Source of the DNA: Fulvia fulva
Lineage: Eukaryota > Ascomycota > Dothideomycetes > Mycosphaerellales > Mycosphaerellaceae
Length of the DNA: 64,000 nt
Assembly (NCBI RefSeq): GCF_020509005.1
Contig: NC_063022.1
Location: 1,364,001-1,428,000 of the forward strand
Direction: 5' to 3'
The notes under the pieces: model-generated
What the model was told of the DNA's origin: nothing
Database searches by the model: none
The model's input: the letters and a program-made list of their open reading frames with translations, nothing else
Program-made: the position numbers and the translations under genes
In this document: positions 1 to 11,606 of the stretch, in pieces
Numbering within the stretch: the stretch's first letter is position 1
Layout of the letters: each line of letters begins with the position of its first letter

Positions 1-231
1 GCTCTATATTGCGAAGCTAGAGAAGATTGGATTTACCCAGTCCCAGGTAGATCCATGCCTACTTGTCTATACGGATAGAGACCTTATGGTCCTTACCTAT
101 GTGGATGACATACCTATTATAGCTCCGAAGCTTCTAGATGTTTAGTAGTTTAAGGCTGAGCTTAGAAAAGTGTTTAAGATTAAAGATCTTAAGTTCGTAG
201 GACCTTAAATACTATATTTAGAGGTGCTTTA
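1..231 (+). pseudogene. Copia reverse transcriptase fragment
   Basis: The plus strand reads as the middle of a Ty1/copia reverse transcriptase. It shows the conserved GFTQSQVDPCLLV stretch and the catalytic YVDD box (about 97-110), followed by a KDL motif near 186-195. In-frame stops at the downstream end mark it as dead. The first 120 bases keep several CpA and TpG pairs, so RIP here is lighter than in the DNA that follows. The fragment is cut by the window edge on the left and stops abruptly near 231, where a Copia RT on the opposite strand begins. Confidence 0.8.
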
Positions 232-3200
232 ACTCCTAGGGGTGGGATTATATAGATGTCTTTAAGAAGGCTACTTTAGGTAAAAGCATTATTTACATCT
301 ACTAGGTGTATCTCGAGATCTCTCTTATACACTACTACTAGAAATACTCGGAGAGTATTATGTCTAACAGTAGGTGTAAAGGTCTCTTCGAAGTCAACCC
401 TATATTTCTATAAAAACTCTCTTATAACTAGTCTTGCCTTAAACTTCTTAATAGCTCTACTAATCATTCTTTTCACATTAAAGACCCACCTAGAAGTAAT
501 TAGATTCGTACCCTTTGGCGGTACAACTACTTCCTAGGTGTTGTTACTTGCTAAGGCAATAAGTTCGTTCTCGATTACCTCTCTCTATATATATCCCTAT
601 TCGGGGTCACCTACGGCTACCTTATAGGACTTTAGGATTAGGACTTCCTACTAATAGGCTATAGCCTGCCTAATAGTAGCAAATGTATATTCTTCTACGT
701 CGTTTAGAATCTCCTCTACCTAGCTTATTGTAGGGTCTAGATAGAATATCTAGGCGATAAGAGCCTTATAGTGTTTAGCCTTATACTCTTTAGAGTTATT
801 ATCTCCGTCCCCCCTTAACCTCTTATTGCCTATAACCTAAGGTGGCGCTAGGTATTCGGATAGGTCGAACTGAACGACATCTTCTTTTTCTTTTATTAGA
901 GTACCCTAATCTCTAAACTTCTAGTATTCCCTAATGTCCTTTAGGGGAGGGGGAAGTTATACAAATAGCGGTTGCTATAGTGTTAATAACTTAGGTAGGT
1001 TCGGTATAGATCCACCGTTATTGGCCTTCGATAGTGTTAAAACCGCCTTAATATTTTCTCTTAGCCTTCGTAACGGTGTCTCTAATAATCCCCTATCGGA
1101 AAATTTCGCCCTAAAGGGCTTCCTCCTAACGGGATTACGCTGTAGCGCTCGACTCGGCTAGTTAGTGAAGGTGATACCAAGATCTATATCTCCCCCCTTC
1201 TTATTCTTAAACTAGTCGACGTGACTATACGCTTTTATTACTTTTATGTCGGGATCCTAGAACAGCTATTATTTTGTAGTGTTTTCTAAGTAGCCTAAAA
1301 ACACGGCTTCTTTTCCTCGGTTTATTAACTTGTCTCTCCTCAAGCCTTGAGGTTAGGCTCTTAGGTCTATATAGACTATAGCTTTACATCCCTAGACGCG
1401 GAAATAGTCGACTAATGGTACTTGGCTAGTAAAGGCTTCTTCTAGTAAAAGAGCAATACTATTTATAATCGGACTATTAGATAGTCTATTTCTGATTACA
1501 GTCTATACTTATAAAGCTTCTAGCTAGAACTTAACTAGTATACTAGAGTCTTTAAGTATAGCCCGGACTATGTTCTTAGAGGCTTGAATTGACCTTTCTA
1601 TAGGTCCATCTTAAAGAGAGTTATAGGCATTAGTTATGTCTATCTAAGTACTAAACTCCTTCTCCTACTCTTTTAGTAAGGCGAGAATTTCCTTTATACT
1701 ATTACTACGGATCGTAGAGAGAAAGCACCTTGACTACCGTTCTACCTAGACCTTCTAATCCCGTAGGGCTATAGGAGCGTCGCTCCTAGCCTTTAAAGGG
1801 ATTGCCTACTTCTTCCTAGAGAAGTTGTCTATAATCTCAAGCCAATATTTATATCCTAGCCTAGAGACTACGCCCTGAAAAGGCCTATAGATATTAATAG
1901 AGACAAGGGCTAGCCTTTCTCCTTTTCTCTCTATAGTAGGTCCCTTAAACCTCCTTATATTAGCAAGGGAGCATACCTTATAACTTAGGTGTTTAGAAGG
2001 AATAGGGATAGGATCTTTCTTATTAGTGACTTTATAAAGGTTTCTTAGTAGTCCCTTACTAAGGTATGTATATCTTCTATACTATAGCTCCTACTGATCT
2101 TCGGACTTAGTATTAGCTATAGCGGTACCGTCACGTTCTTAAGAGAGTATACTAGTATACTATAGCTTAAGAATTTCCGAGATCGAGTAGATAAACGGTA
2201 CTCCTCCTCGAAGTTTAGTCTAGATAACGGGTTTACTAGACAAGGATTTTAGGGTGAAACTAGGTAGTTAGATAGTGAACTATTAGCTAAACTAATTCTA
2301 CGAAACAAGACTAACCCTAAGGCTAGGAATAAACAGGACATTTTCTAAGACAATTTGCTTTCTAGAAGGACTACCTATTACTGCACTTCCTATATATATA
2401 GCTTATAGATAGCCACCCCTAACCTTGATCTACTTCCTCTTTTAAAGAGGCTTTAGTGTCCTAAATAGTAAATCTTAGTCAGTTATATATAATAAAGTAT
2501 AAGAGTTAAGTAACTACTCGGACGAGGGGTACTTACCTTTAGCTTCTATAGTAGAATAGGCAACCTTATTAACATTTCTATCTTCTAATAGTATCTTAGA
2601 GTCTAATACGTCTTCCTAAGTCGTATAGACCCTTATAGGCTTCTTATAAGAGAAGGCCTTTAGCTTACGGCTCTCCTTTATCTACTTTATAAGGTCCGTT
2701 ATTACCTTAAGGACATTACGAAGGTTTAGTAGTAATGACCTCCTACGAGGTAGTAACGGTTATCTCTTAGTAGGGTAGGTCCCTAGCTAGTTTGTCCTTG
2801 TTCCTAATAGCCTACTAAGCTATAGAAAGGTGAAGGCACTTACTTATAAAGTACTTACTACCGTAGAGATAGTACGTAAGCTTGCCCTAGAAACCCTTCT
2901 TAGCGAATATAGCTATCCCTTAATAAATTATTGATTCTTGCTTCTCCTTAAGAATTATAAGAATGTCTTATAGTGAGAGATTCACCTAGGCATCAATTGT
3001 ATCGCGAATTGAGCCAAATAAGTCTAATAGAGCTACTAAGAGTTACTAGATCTTTATGTCCTTAGTCTTAATGTCTTAGAACTAAGGCAAGATTGAAATA
3101 GCCCTCCTTATAATTAAGCTAAGCTCCTACTAGGCGTCATCTATTGACTAGTCCTCTATCATCACGAAATTAGTGTATTGCTAAAGCAAACTTCTTCTAG

Positions 3201-3600
3201 TAGCGAGAAGTCTTCTCTTATATTTAGCTTTAGCCTATTCCTACAACTCCTTTATATACCGGATCTCGTAAATTATCTCTTAATCATCTGTCGACAGATA
3301 GATATATATCTTATATAGGGCCGTTATATTATGCCGTCTATACGATACCTTCCTTATCGCTTGATCTAAAGGAAGGGATAACTCCGATAATGTAGAGGGT
3401 GTCGCTATAGATAGGGTTATAGCGGGAATGTCCGTAATAATGTCTTCGAGGACCTAGTCAACCTACTTTAATACTAGGTATATTCTTATTAGCTTGAACT
3501 ATGTTTCGTAGTTCTCTCTTATTAGAACAGGTGCTACTCTCTTTCTTATAAACCTAGTCTCGTTCTCTATTTTTGTAAGTTAAGGGACAGGTTAGCTACC
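232..3600 (-). mobile_element. RIP-degraded Ty1/copia retrotransposon remnant
   Basis: Read on the minus strand with many stops, this block keeps the gene order of a Copia pol. The integrase pre-domain and core lie at about 1,990-1,340, with recognisable VVSRLGYKY and LEIIDNFSRKK stretches. The N-terminal part of the RT follows at about 560-232, with a RWVFNVK...KARLV pattern and a DVNNAF motif. The region upstream (about 2,000-3,600) presumably held gag and protease, but I cannot delimit them. Transition mutations that create TpA dominate, as expected from RIP. The boundaries are approximate, and I did not find paired LTRs. Confidence 0.75.
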
Positions 3601-4290
3601 CTTAGGTAAAAGGATATATTCGGTCGTACGCGATCGGATCGAAATAGGATAAAACGAACGCGAGGTTAATAGCGGAGAGGATAGCTATCCGCCGGGAAGG
3701 GGAGGAAAGTCGAAGGATCGTGTTAGTACTAAGACACTATAGCGTAACTCTCTTAGTAGAGGGGGTTTCTAAGACACTACGGCTCTCTTAGAATAAATAG
3801 TTAGTCGATACGTACGCGATGTCCGGAGAGCGACTCTTCTTAGTAAGCTCGCCTACTTGTCTAAGGTATTAGTATAGGCTCCCTAACTTAGAGTCTAATA
3901 GTGCCTTACTAGGCTCTTTTACGTCTTATATACACCTATAGCACGGCTATAGCTTCCTATATAATACGGGTGCGGCCTCTAGTCTGCCTTCCTTTTGTTC
4001 TAAAGAGGAATAACTCTAATACGACTTTGTCGAGGGTGAAATACCGAGTTACTAACCCGGGCTTATAACCTATTAAACAGGTACGAGTTGCGTAGTAGTA
4101 GAAGACGGCGGATTATACGAAAGACGAAGAAGGACCTAATAGGATAGCGTATATCTATATATAGTATCGCTAGTGTTAGTATAGGTAGATACTAGGTGTC
4201 CGGATGTTTACTAGCCTATAGGCTAGTAAACCCTAGTTACGTGATCTAGTTATATAACACACCTATATCTATATACTTGTCCTACGGCCT
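3601..4290. repeat. RIP-degraded repeat DNA, unassigned
   Basis: This stretch has no open reading frame or recognisable domain. It contains short inverted pairs such as the one around 4,205-4,235 (actagcctataggctagt). It sits between the minus-strand Copia remnant and the plus-strand Gypsy remnant and may hold an LTR or leader of the latter. I could not match it convincingly to the LTR-like sequence near 12,299-12,590. Confidence 0.4.
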
Positions 4291-7200
4291 ATATGTTCTT
4301 AACAAGTTATGTCTTTATCGAGGTTCGAGTCGTTTGCTAGTATTAGAGCTAGCTAAGAGTTACTAGAAAGTCTAACGAAGGTATATAGGCCTTATAGGGA
4401 GGCTATAATTCTAGAAGGGATAGATGACTCGGATAGTAATAAAGATAATACCCCGGAGGCTTTAGGCTCTAATAAGGGCAAGGAAAGAGCACGACGAAAT
4501 GACTAAGAAGCGGATAACTTAAATAAGGGCACTATAACGTTAGGAATACCCTATAGTCCGGATACAATAGTAGCCTTGTTTAGCCGTCTTACTATTACTA
4601 TAGAAAATATAGGACCTCGCTTCCCTACTCTAGAGAGTCCGGAAAACCCCCTCTTTAATAGTAGGAACGCTACTAAGTTCTAGGAGAAGTTTAATGATCT
4701 TATAGACTAGTATCTTTTAAGGCTATTAATTAAGAAAGACAACTTCTAGGGTCGTTTCGAGCGTAACTACGAGACTACTATCCGACGTTTAGTAATAAGG
4801 TTAGAGGGATAGTAAGTAAGGCGGAGCACCTTTAGGAGGTCCTTCTTAGCTAAATTTTTAAGATTCGATACCTATTCGATATTAGGAAGTCGAGAATATC
4901 TTGAAGAGATAGTCCGGGCCGAGAAAGGGAAAAGCCCTAAGGAATAGGATATAAAGGAGTTTATCCGTCTCTTCGTAGCCTCTAGTAACCTAATTGATCC
5001 CGAAGACCTCGATAATAGCTCTCGTAGCCGTCTTCTACTTTAGGAGCTCCTAGAGTCAGTTACTAAGGCAGTTTAAAAGAAATGTAGGCTCTATCCGAAG
5101 TAGCCTAAGAAGTTTCGGCGCTTTTAAAAGATACTAGACGAGGCGACAAGTATCGCTAATAGTAAAGAAGGATAGAAGGCCGTATATACGGACTTTCTAC
5201 TTGCTTTACTATAGCTTTATTGGTTAGTTATAAAGTAGATGCCGCGCTTAACCCTAAGATTAATATACTTAACAAAATAGCTATTTCTACTACTATCGAT
5301 AATGACCTTATTTAGAAAATAGTAGAAATAAGTATTCGAGCTTACTAACTAGGTCGCGCGGCGGAGGTTAGATCCTTTAACACTAGTGAAAATCAAAGGT
5401 CTATATAACTAGAGAACCCCGATCGAGTGCCTAAACCGTAGGTTTACTTAATATAGCGCCCGTAGTTATAGAACCGCGAGTAGTCTAAAGCGCTTAATAG
5501 GTCCTATTATTACTATAGTAGTACGGAGCATTAGGCTAATAGTTGCCCCGCAATACTATTCCTTATCTTATAAGGGTATGTCTTTTTAGCGACGAATAAC
5601 TAGTAGTACCTAGGAAAGAAGACCGATCTAAATCCCCCTAAGTTCAACTTCCGACGGGACTATAGCAAACCTAAGCTCCTTTATATACTTCCGTAGCTTA
5701 AGGAATACTATAGCCCGATTCTATTTAATAAGGACATAAAAATCCCTACTCTTCGGAAACAATAGATAGGTCGAGATTATACTAGTGTCTTAAGCGTAAA
5801 GCTTGCTAACTACTCTAAACCTCTACCTAATAACCGACACCTTATAGAATACGGCCCTTAAGATACTAGATCTAGGTAGTAACCGACGGCCGCTCGTAGT
5901 TACTAGATCTAGTTTAAGGAAGAAGAACCGGCTCTATAAGAGAGTAGGATTATAAACTACGACGAGATTAAGGTTAAGGCCTACCTAATCTAGAGTAATA
6001 AATCTCGAGGCAAAGCTCTAGTAGGAATTATAAAGAACCCGAATCCTCGAACTAGGTCTAGTATATAGGCATTAAGAGTACGAGCCGAGGCCGCTAAAGC
6101 TATACGATAAGAACTCGAAGAGGAGATCCGGTAGGAAGAACTCGGTTAGTAGGAGGTAGAGATGATTAGAGACGCCGGTTCTAGAGCTAGTAGAAGCTAG
6201 TTAGCGGTAGCGTTAGGAGAGACTCTTAGAAGAAGGATACCTAAGCCTCGAGCTAAGTCAAGGCCTACGCCCTCGGAACAGCCGGTAGGGCCTATTAATG
6301 CCCTATTCGTATAGCGTAAACGGCTATAGAATACGAAGACGATAAGGATTAATAACTACGTCCGATAGTACGGTACTAGAGATAGGCCCGTTACTAAGGA
6401 GGAGGGAGTGACCTATTAGATTAATCAAATCCTTTAGACTCCGTTTCTAAACGTTAATACCCGGGACTAGTTTCGATATAGTCGCTAGTTTAAGACTACC
6501 TTATTTAGGAGAGTAGTAAATACCCTAGATCTATAGTCTAAGCTTACGAGCGATTATAGAATAGATAATCCGCGCTCGAATTAAGAACAGAATTCTTGAG
6601 TATAGTTAAGGTACTTATACGAATGCTTAGTTCTTAGTAGCGGAGAAGTTCGAGCTAAATAGCGAAGCTATACTATATAGGTTAATTAACTCCGCTATAC
6701 TCTTAAACGAGGTAACGATAAGGGATACGAACATTCCCCTAGATAGGGACGGGTTCTCGGAAGACTTTACTAGGTATAGAGTAGCCTCTTTAGTAGAATT
6801 GTTTTTAGGGTACGACTAGATCACGCTTAACGAAAGTAGCCGGGATTTAACGGCCTTTATAACGCCTCTTAGGCTTATACGGTATATAACGTTACTATAG
6901 GGTACGACGAACTCAGTTACTTAGTTCGTACGGATAGTAACTAAGGTGTTAATAGACTATATTTCTTACCGAGCAAAACGATTTCTTAACGATATCGGCG
7001 TAAAAGGTCCTACGAAGGACTATAGTAACGCTAAGGTAGAGCCTAGCCTTTGACGATAGGTCGTAGAACACATTATATTCCTTAATCTTATTCTTACGGA
7101 CCTAGAGAGGGCCGGAGCGGTAGTCGTAGGGGAGAAGTCGTAGTGGCTTTATAAGACCCTAAATATCGTAGGCTATATTACTAGCCCGAGCGGCCGCTAT

Positions 7201-9167
7201 CTAGATCCTAAGGTAGTGGCTAAGACCTTAGACTAGCTAACCCTAAAGTACGTAAAGGACGTTCGAGTTTATATTAGGATCTATATTTACTTCCGGATTT
7301 AGGTCCCCTAGTTCGTAATTGTCGCTCGGCTAATATATAAGCTTTTAAGGAAGGACGTCGAGTTTGTCTAGACTAAGAATAAGTAGTTCTCGAAAGAGAA
7401 CCTAGTAAGATTCTTAGTAATAATACTAGCGTTAGTAACTATCTCCTACGCCCTAGGAGCTAGTAGGATCTTCGTTTCTATTAACGCGAGTAGTATTAGG
7501 TAGGGTTATATAATATCGTAGGAATTACTAGATAATACTCGACGAAGATACCTAGTAAGGTATAAGAGCGGTACATAGAACGTAAACGAGGCTAAGTACG
7601 ATATAGGAAAGCGGGAGTGCCTTAGAGTGCTAAAGGGCCTTAAGAAGATGTAGCGCTACCTCGTAGGAGTAGACTTTATCCTCGAAGTTAATACTAAAAC
7701 GCTAGTATAGTAGTTAAATCGGCTAGTGTCCGACATTCTAAACTCTATAATAGTAAGGTAGGTTACTTAGATCCGGCTATTCACCTTTAAAGTAAGGCAT
7801 GTCGATAGGAAGAAGCACTCCGGACCGGATGTACTGTCTTATAAACTACCTATAGCTAAGGAGCTTACGGAACCTAACGATAATATTAATAAGTTAATTA
7901 ACGACAAATTCTTCCGTTACGCCGAGCTAGTTAATACTTTCCCCGTTATTCTAGAGCGTAAACGACTCCTCGAACCCTAGTATAGTAATAATTCCGAGCT
8001 TATAGCTTATATTCTAGTATATCGAACACGACCGGAAGGGGTTACCCGGGCTAAGTATCGAAACCTCGTTAAGAAGAGTCCTTAGTACTACTTAAGAGAC
8101 AAGCTCTTATTTTATTAGCGGCGAAGGGGTATACCGATATAGCTAGTAGTAGACGATAATAATGCTTAGAAAGAGATCGTAATATACTGTCCTAAAAAGT
8201 ATAGTCACCGGAGTATAGAGCTAGTATATAATCTTATTACTAGCCGGTATTACTAGTAGGGCTACTTCTCCGACGTATCGAATTAGGTAAGAACTTATAC
8301 TCCTTATAACTTTCGCGAAGGTAACTAGAGAGTAGGAGAAATGTACTTATCGACTTAGTAGGTTATAGGAGAGAGGTAGTACTACGATCCTGTCTACGTA
8401 TATAGAAACGGGTACTTACTTATCGCCCGAGAAGCTCTAAGTAGGTAGATTAAGGCGAAGGTCGTACGGAAGCCTCTAAATCTACGGGCGATTACTAAGT
8501 TCTTATACGAGATAGTGTTTAGCTAGTATAGATACTACTATAAGATTGTACTTAATAACGCTAGTATTAACGAAGGGGAGGTAGAGAGGATGCTTATTAG
8601 TATAGGTATTAAGTATATCCGGATCTTACCCTACTATCCGTAGTTAAATATAACTATAGAAGTAGGATATCGACCTGTTCTAGCTACTTTAGCTAAGCTT
8701 ACTAAGAACACCTATAAGTCCTAGGAACGATAGATTACTACGGTACTTTAGGCTAATAGAACTACGGTATCTAGCATTACGGGTATAACGCCGGCGGAGG
8801 TTCTATATAGCTATCGTACTATTCTCCCGATCGAGGTAGAATACCCGATATAGGCGAACTATAAATAGGGATCTATTAGATTAACGGAGGAGCTATTAGC
8901 TATTCGGGCGCCTTAGTTATAGGTACGGGACATAAGTCTTTAGGAGTTATAGTTACGAAGAGTAAGGCTTCGTACCCTAAGTAAGGAATACTTCGATACT
9001 AAACGTAGTATTAACTTCTAGGGGTTCTAGGTCGGGGATCTTATAGTCAAGTTCGACAAGCCGTATAAGGATGACCTATCTAGAAAGATTAGTTACCGCT
9101 AGCTTAGGCCGTATCGTATAGCTAAGGTGTACTTGGGGTTTAGTATATACGTCCTCGAAGAGCTTAA
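4291..9167 (+). mobile_element. RIP-degraded Gypsy retrotransposon, left part
   Basis: The plus strand, broken by many stops, reads as a Gypsy-type element. A gag-like acidic and basic region lies at about 4,300-5,900, and a protease/RT region at about 6,000-7,400. The RNase H to integrase junction at about 7,740-7,850 has the tell-tale FTFKVRHVD..KHSGPD pattern, and integrase core remnants follow at about 8,100-8,900. The sequence resumes at 11,607, after the young LTR element that inserted at 9,168. Coding by this element was destroyed by RIP-type transitions, and no domain is intact. Confidence 0.75.
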
Positions 9168-9520
9168 TGTTAGGAACCGCTGTACGTTATCCCAACCGGG
9201 CTTGGATCTTTGCAATGATGTCTCTGACTCGTTGAGAAGGTAGTGGTCCCAAACAGTATATGGTGTATACTTAAAATGAGTTGAGCACGAGGCTCCTATC
9301 TACTTGCAAAGGAGCGTCGTCTATATAGTACTATGTCTTGGCGCGGTCACCTCGCTCACGAGTGACCTAAGTGACCCTGAGTCACCTCGTTCACGAGTGA
9401 CCCTGAGTCACCTCGTTCACGAGTGACCCAAGTGACTCCAATACACTGGCTGCCTAGTGATCTCCCCTCGTTCTTCGCTTGTCTGACAAATGAGCTTCTC
9501 CCACTTTTCAGACCGTAACA
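9168..9520 (-). repeat. 3' LTR of the gag-only element
   Basis: 353 bp, TG...CA ended, preceded by target duplication CTTAA at 9,163-9,167. By eye it is identical to the LTR at 11,249-11,601. It contains a cluster of short palindromic repeats at 9,346-9,436. Confidence 0.95.
9346..9436. repeat. Tandem palindromic units inside the LTR
   Basis: Three consecutive units each carry the inverted pair gtcacctcg(c/t)tcacgagtgac, separated by ctaagtgaccctga-like spacers. Each unit can fold into a hairpin. The same array occurs in the other LTR. This could be a regulatory enhancer-like array or a secondary structure of the LTR transcript; which one cannot be told from sequence. Confidence 0.85.
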
Positions 9521-9613
9521 CCATCCCCCTCCCCAGGATCGGTGTCCCAACGATCACGCGTCATGATGATATAAGCGAATGTCCCATCATTTTCATTCCT
9601 CAGCTTGTCCAAA

Positions 9614-10117
9614 ATGTCTTCCTCCTCGTCACAGAAACGCGAACTTCGTGCCTTCCGCATCGAGCGACAGAATCACCTGGCCGAGTCCCCCTGCGAGAAC
9701 TGTTGTTCGAAGTTGCGTCTGTGTTTCGTCATGCCTGGCTCCGACTCGCGGTGTTCCGAGTGTGTCCGTAGAGGTCGCGCCTGTGTCCGTACGTCGTGGG
9801 CCGCCATAGATCGGACCGAAGCATCCATAAAAAGAGAAATCGAGCTGGCGGAGCAACAACAGGAATCGCTCCTGCAGCAACTGGAGCAGGTCCGGGCGAT
9901 CCTCACCAGGAAGCGCCAAGTACTCGAGCAGAACCGTGCCCGTGAAGAAGAAAAACTCCGTTGCTTGGATCGTGAGCTCGCCGCCGAGGGAGACGATACT
10001 CGGGTCGTCCACCTGTCCGCATCCGAGCTGGAGAAGAGCCTCCAAAGCGTCGGTGTAGCGTCCCCTTTCTCCTGGTCTGGTTTTTGTTCTGATCCTCCTC
10101 CCGAGGCGCCTTCGTAA
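9614..10117 (+). CDS. Cys-rich coiled-coil protein antisense to gag in LTR element
   Basis: This is a 167-residue open frame starting at the ATG at 9,614. The N-terminal part holds a zinc-cluster-like set of cysteines (CENC, then a Cys after KLRL, then CSEC and a final Cys after VRRGRA, residues about 25-55). A long Glu/Gln/Arg-rich stretch with strong coiled-coil character follows (about 65-125). It lies inside the young LTR element but is read on the strand opposite to gag and close to the 3' LTR. I recall similar ORFs annotated as hypothetical proteins in many ascomycetes. The cysteine spacing only loosely resembles Zn2Cys6, so DNA binding is a guess. Being intact in a gag-only element suggests it is useful to the element or its relatives. 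It has no signal peptide or membrane segment. Confidence 0.7.
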   Translation: MSSSSSQKRELRAFRIERQNHLAESPCENCCSKLRLCFVMPGSDSRCSECVRRGRACVRTSWAAIDRTEASIKREIELAEQQQESLLQQLEQVRAILTRKRQVLEQNRAREEEKLRCLDRELAAEGDDTRVVHLSASELEKSLQSVGVASPFSWSGFCSDPPPEAPS

Positions 10118-10223
10118 GTCGTGTTCCAGTAGTCGTTTATCCGTGTCGTTGTGTTGACTTCTAGTCCTTAGGTCATCAAATCAAGAAGCCGCTGTTTGAT
10201 GCCTTGTCGTCAGGTCGTTTCTG

Positions 10224-11216
10224 CTAAGCAGATTTCGAGAAGAAGTTCTCGCATTCCTGGTATGTCTTCTCTTCGCGAATCATTGCGTTGAACTCGCGGC
10301 TAACCATATTCTTCTTCTTGCAGTTTTTTGCAAAGTGGCCTTGCTCGCCACATACGTAGCAGGTGGAACCTTTGCTCTTCAGCCCCCTTCCTGTCCTACG
10401 ATCCGTTACGTCCAATTCCATTGGGTCTCCGTAACTAGGGTCCTGACTTCTGGCCTTGAAGCCCCCTCTTCCGCTCGCGGCGGGTCTCTGGTATCCAGGC
10501 TGTACGTGTCGGTCGTACCTCAAATCCTGGAGCCTTTCGTCGATCTCCTTTGCTGCCTTGATCATCGCCCCTAGCGTCACAACGCTGGCGTTTCGGGATA
10601 GTTCGGCTTTAACGTTGTCCTTCAGCCCGAGGTAGAACTGCGATCGCAATGCTGCGTCGTTCCATTCTAGGTCGGCGGCATATCCTTGGAATTCTGAGGC
10701 GTACAGCGCTACAGAAGTGGTCTGTCGAAGTTGTCGGATATGTCGGTCGGCGTATACCTCCTCATTCGGTATCCCGTATAGATCATCGAGTTTCGTCTCA
10801 AACTCGTCGTAGTCGTGGAAAATTTTTCGAGTTTCCGTCTTCGGTGTCCCCCCCTCACCCTGGTTGTGGAGCCAGTCCTTGAGGTATGGTCGGAATCCTC
10901 TAGCTGCTTTTCCTCGTAGGAAGGATGCGGCGTACAAGACCTTGCCGGCCTCGCCTTGAAACTGGTGTGCGTTGAAGTGAAGGTACAACTGAACCTGCAG
11001 TTGAAAAGCCTCCAGTTTGTCCTTGGTCCCGTCGAACGTCTCCGGCGTAGACACCTTAGGTGCACGGTGGTGGTCCTGTGAGTTCAGCATACTCATAGGA
11101 GCGTTGTTGTTCTTGCTGCTTCCTGTAATCGACATTTCGCTCATTCGTTCCGTAATGCCAGTTGACTGTGGCGTTCCTTGTCTTGACGGACTCCGGGTAG
11201 CGTCTCTCCCAGACAT
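10224..11216 (-). CDS. Retrotransposon Gag with CCHC zinc knuckle
   Basis: This is a 330-residue uninterrupted Gag, starting at the ATG at 11,216, 33 bp inside the 5' LTR boundary. The middle (about 55-220) matches the fungal Gypsy capsid region, with a TFDGT...LEAF..Q..LYL.F pattern followed by an ASFLRGKAA segment. A basic linker leads to one CCHC knuckle (CYVCGEQGHFAKNC, about residues 285-298), which packages RNA in this family. No frame continues into protease or polymerase, and the ORF ends with a normal stop. The reading frame is intact and shows no RIP signature, so the copy may still be expressed. It would form particles that need RT and integrase from a full-length partner. Confidence 0.9.
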   Translation of the reverse strand: MSGRDATRSPSRQGTPQSTGITERMSEMSITGSSKNNNAPMSMLNSQDHHRAPKVSTPETFDGTKDKLEAFQLQVQLYLHFNAHQFQGEAGKVLYAASFLRGKAARGFRPYLKDWLHNQGEGGTPKTETRKIFHDYDEFETKLDDLYGIPNEEVYADRHIRQLRQTTSVALYASEFQGYAADLEWNDAALRSQFYLGLKDNVKAELSRNASVVTLGAMIKAAKEIDERLQDLRYDRHVQPGYQRPAASGRGGFKARSQDPSYGDPMELDVTDRRTGRGLKSKGSTCYVCGEQGHFAKNCKKKNMVSREFNAMIREEKTYQECENFFSKSA

Positions 11217-11248
11217 ATGCAAAGGGCCCTGGTGGTGGTGCTCAAAGT

Positions 11249-11601
11249 TGTTAGGAACCGCTGTACGTTATCCCAACCGGGCTTGGATCTTTGCAATGAT
11301 GTCTCTGACTCGTTGAGAAGGTAGTGGTCCCAAACAGTATATGGTGTATACTTAAAATGAGTTGAGCACGAGGCTCCTATCTACTTGCAAAGGAGCGTCG
11401 TCTATATAGTACTATGTCTTGGCGCGGTCACCTCGCTCACGAGTGACCTAAGTGACCCTGAGTCACCTCGTTCACGAGTGACCCTGAGTCACCTCGTTCA
11501 CGAGTGACCCAAGTGACTCCAATACACTGGCTGCCTAGTGATCTCCCCTCGTTCTTCGCTTGTCTGACAAATGAGCTTCTCCCACTTTTCAGACCGTAAC
11601 A
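11249..11601 (-). repeat. 5' LTR of the gag-only element
   Basis: 353 bp, same sequence as 9,168-9,520, followed by target duplication CTTAA at 11,602-11,606. It lies directly upstream of gag and should contain the promoter. A tctatatag TATA-like stretch is present near 11,400-11,410. Confidence 0.95.
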
Positions 11602-11606
11602 CTTAA

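Larger units (their letters stand above)
9168..11601 (-). mobile_element. Young gag-only LTR retrotransposon, not RIP-mutated
   Basis: This is a complete 2,434-bp element bounded by two 353-bp LTRs that look identical. They begin TGTTAGGAACC and end GACCGTAACA, and 5-bp target duplications CTTAA flank the element (9,163-9,167 and 11,602-11,606). The interior is only 1.7 kb. It encodes a Gag on the minus strand and a Cys-rich ORF on the plus strand, with no protease, RT, RNase H or integrase. A purine-rich tract (9,521-9,534 on the minus strand) abuts the left LTR, which makes the right LTR the 5' one. The element must rely on pol supplied in trans. Its base composition is normal, unlike the surrounding RIP-mutated Gypsy, so it inserted after RIP acted there. 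Confidence 0.93.

Noticed and set aside
934..1161. 75-codon plus-strand open frame
   Set aside because: It lies antisense within the RIP-degraded Copia remnant and has no domain or gene-like context.
9346..9436. CRISPR-like array
   Set aside because: The repeats are palindromic units inside an LTR of a eukaryotic element, without variable spacers or cas genes.
9629..10045. Minus-strand frames opposite the Cys-rich ORF
   Set aside because: They are shadows of the plus-strand ORF, which alone shows a Cys pattern and coiled coil.
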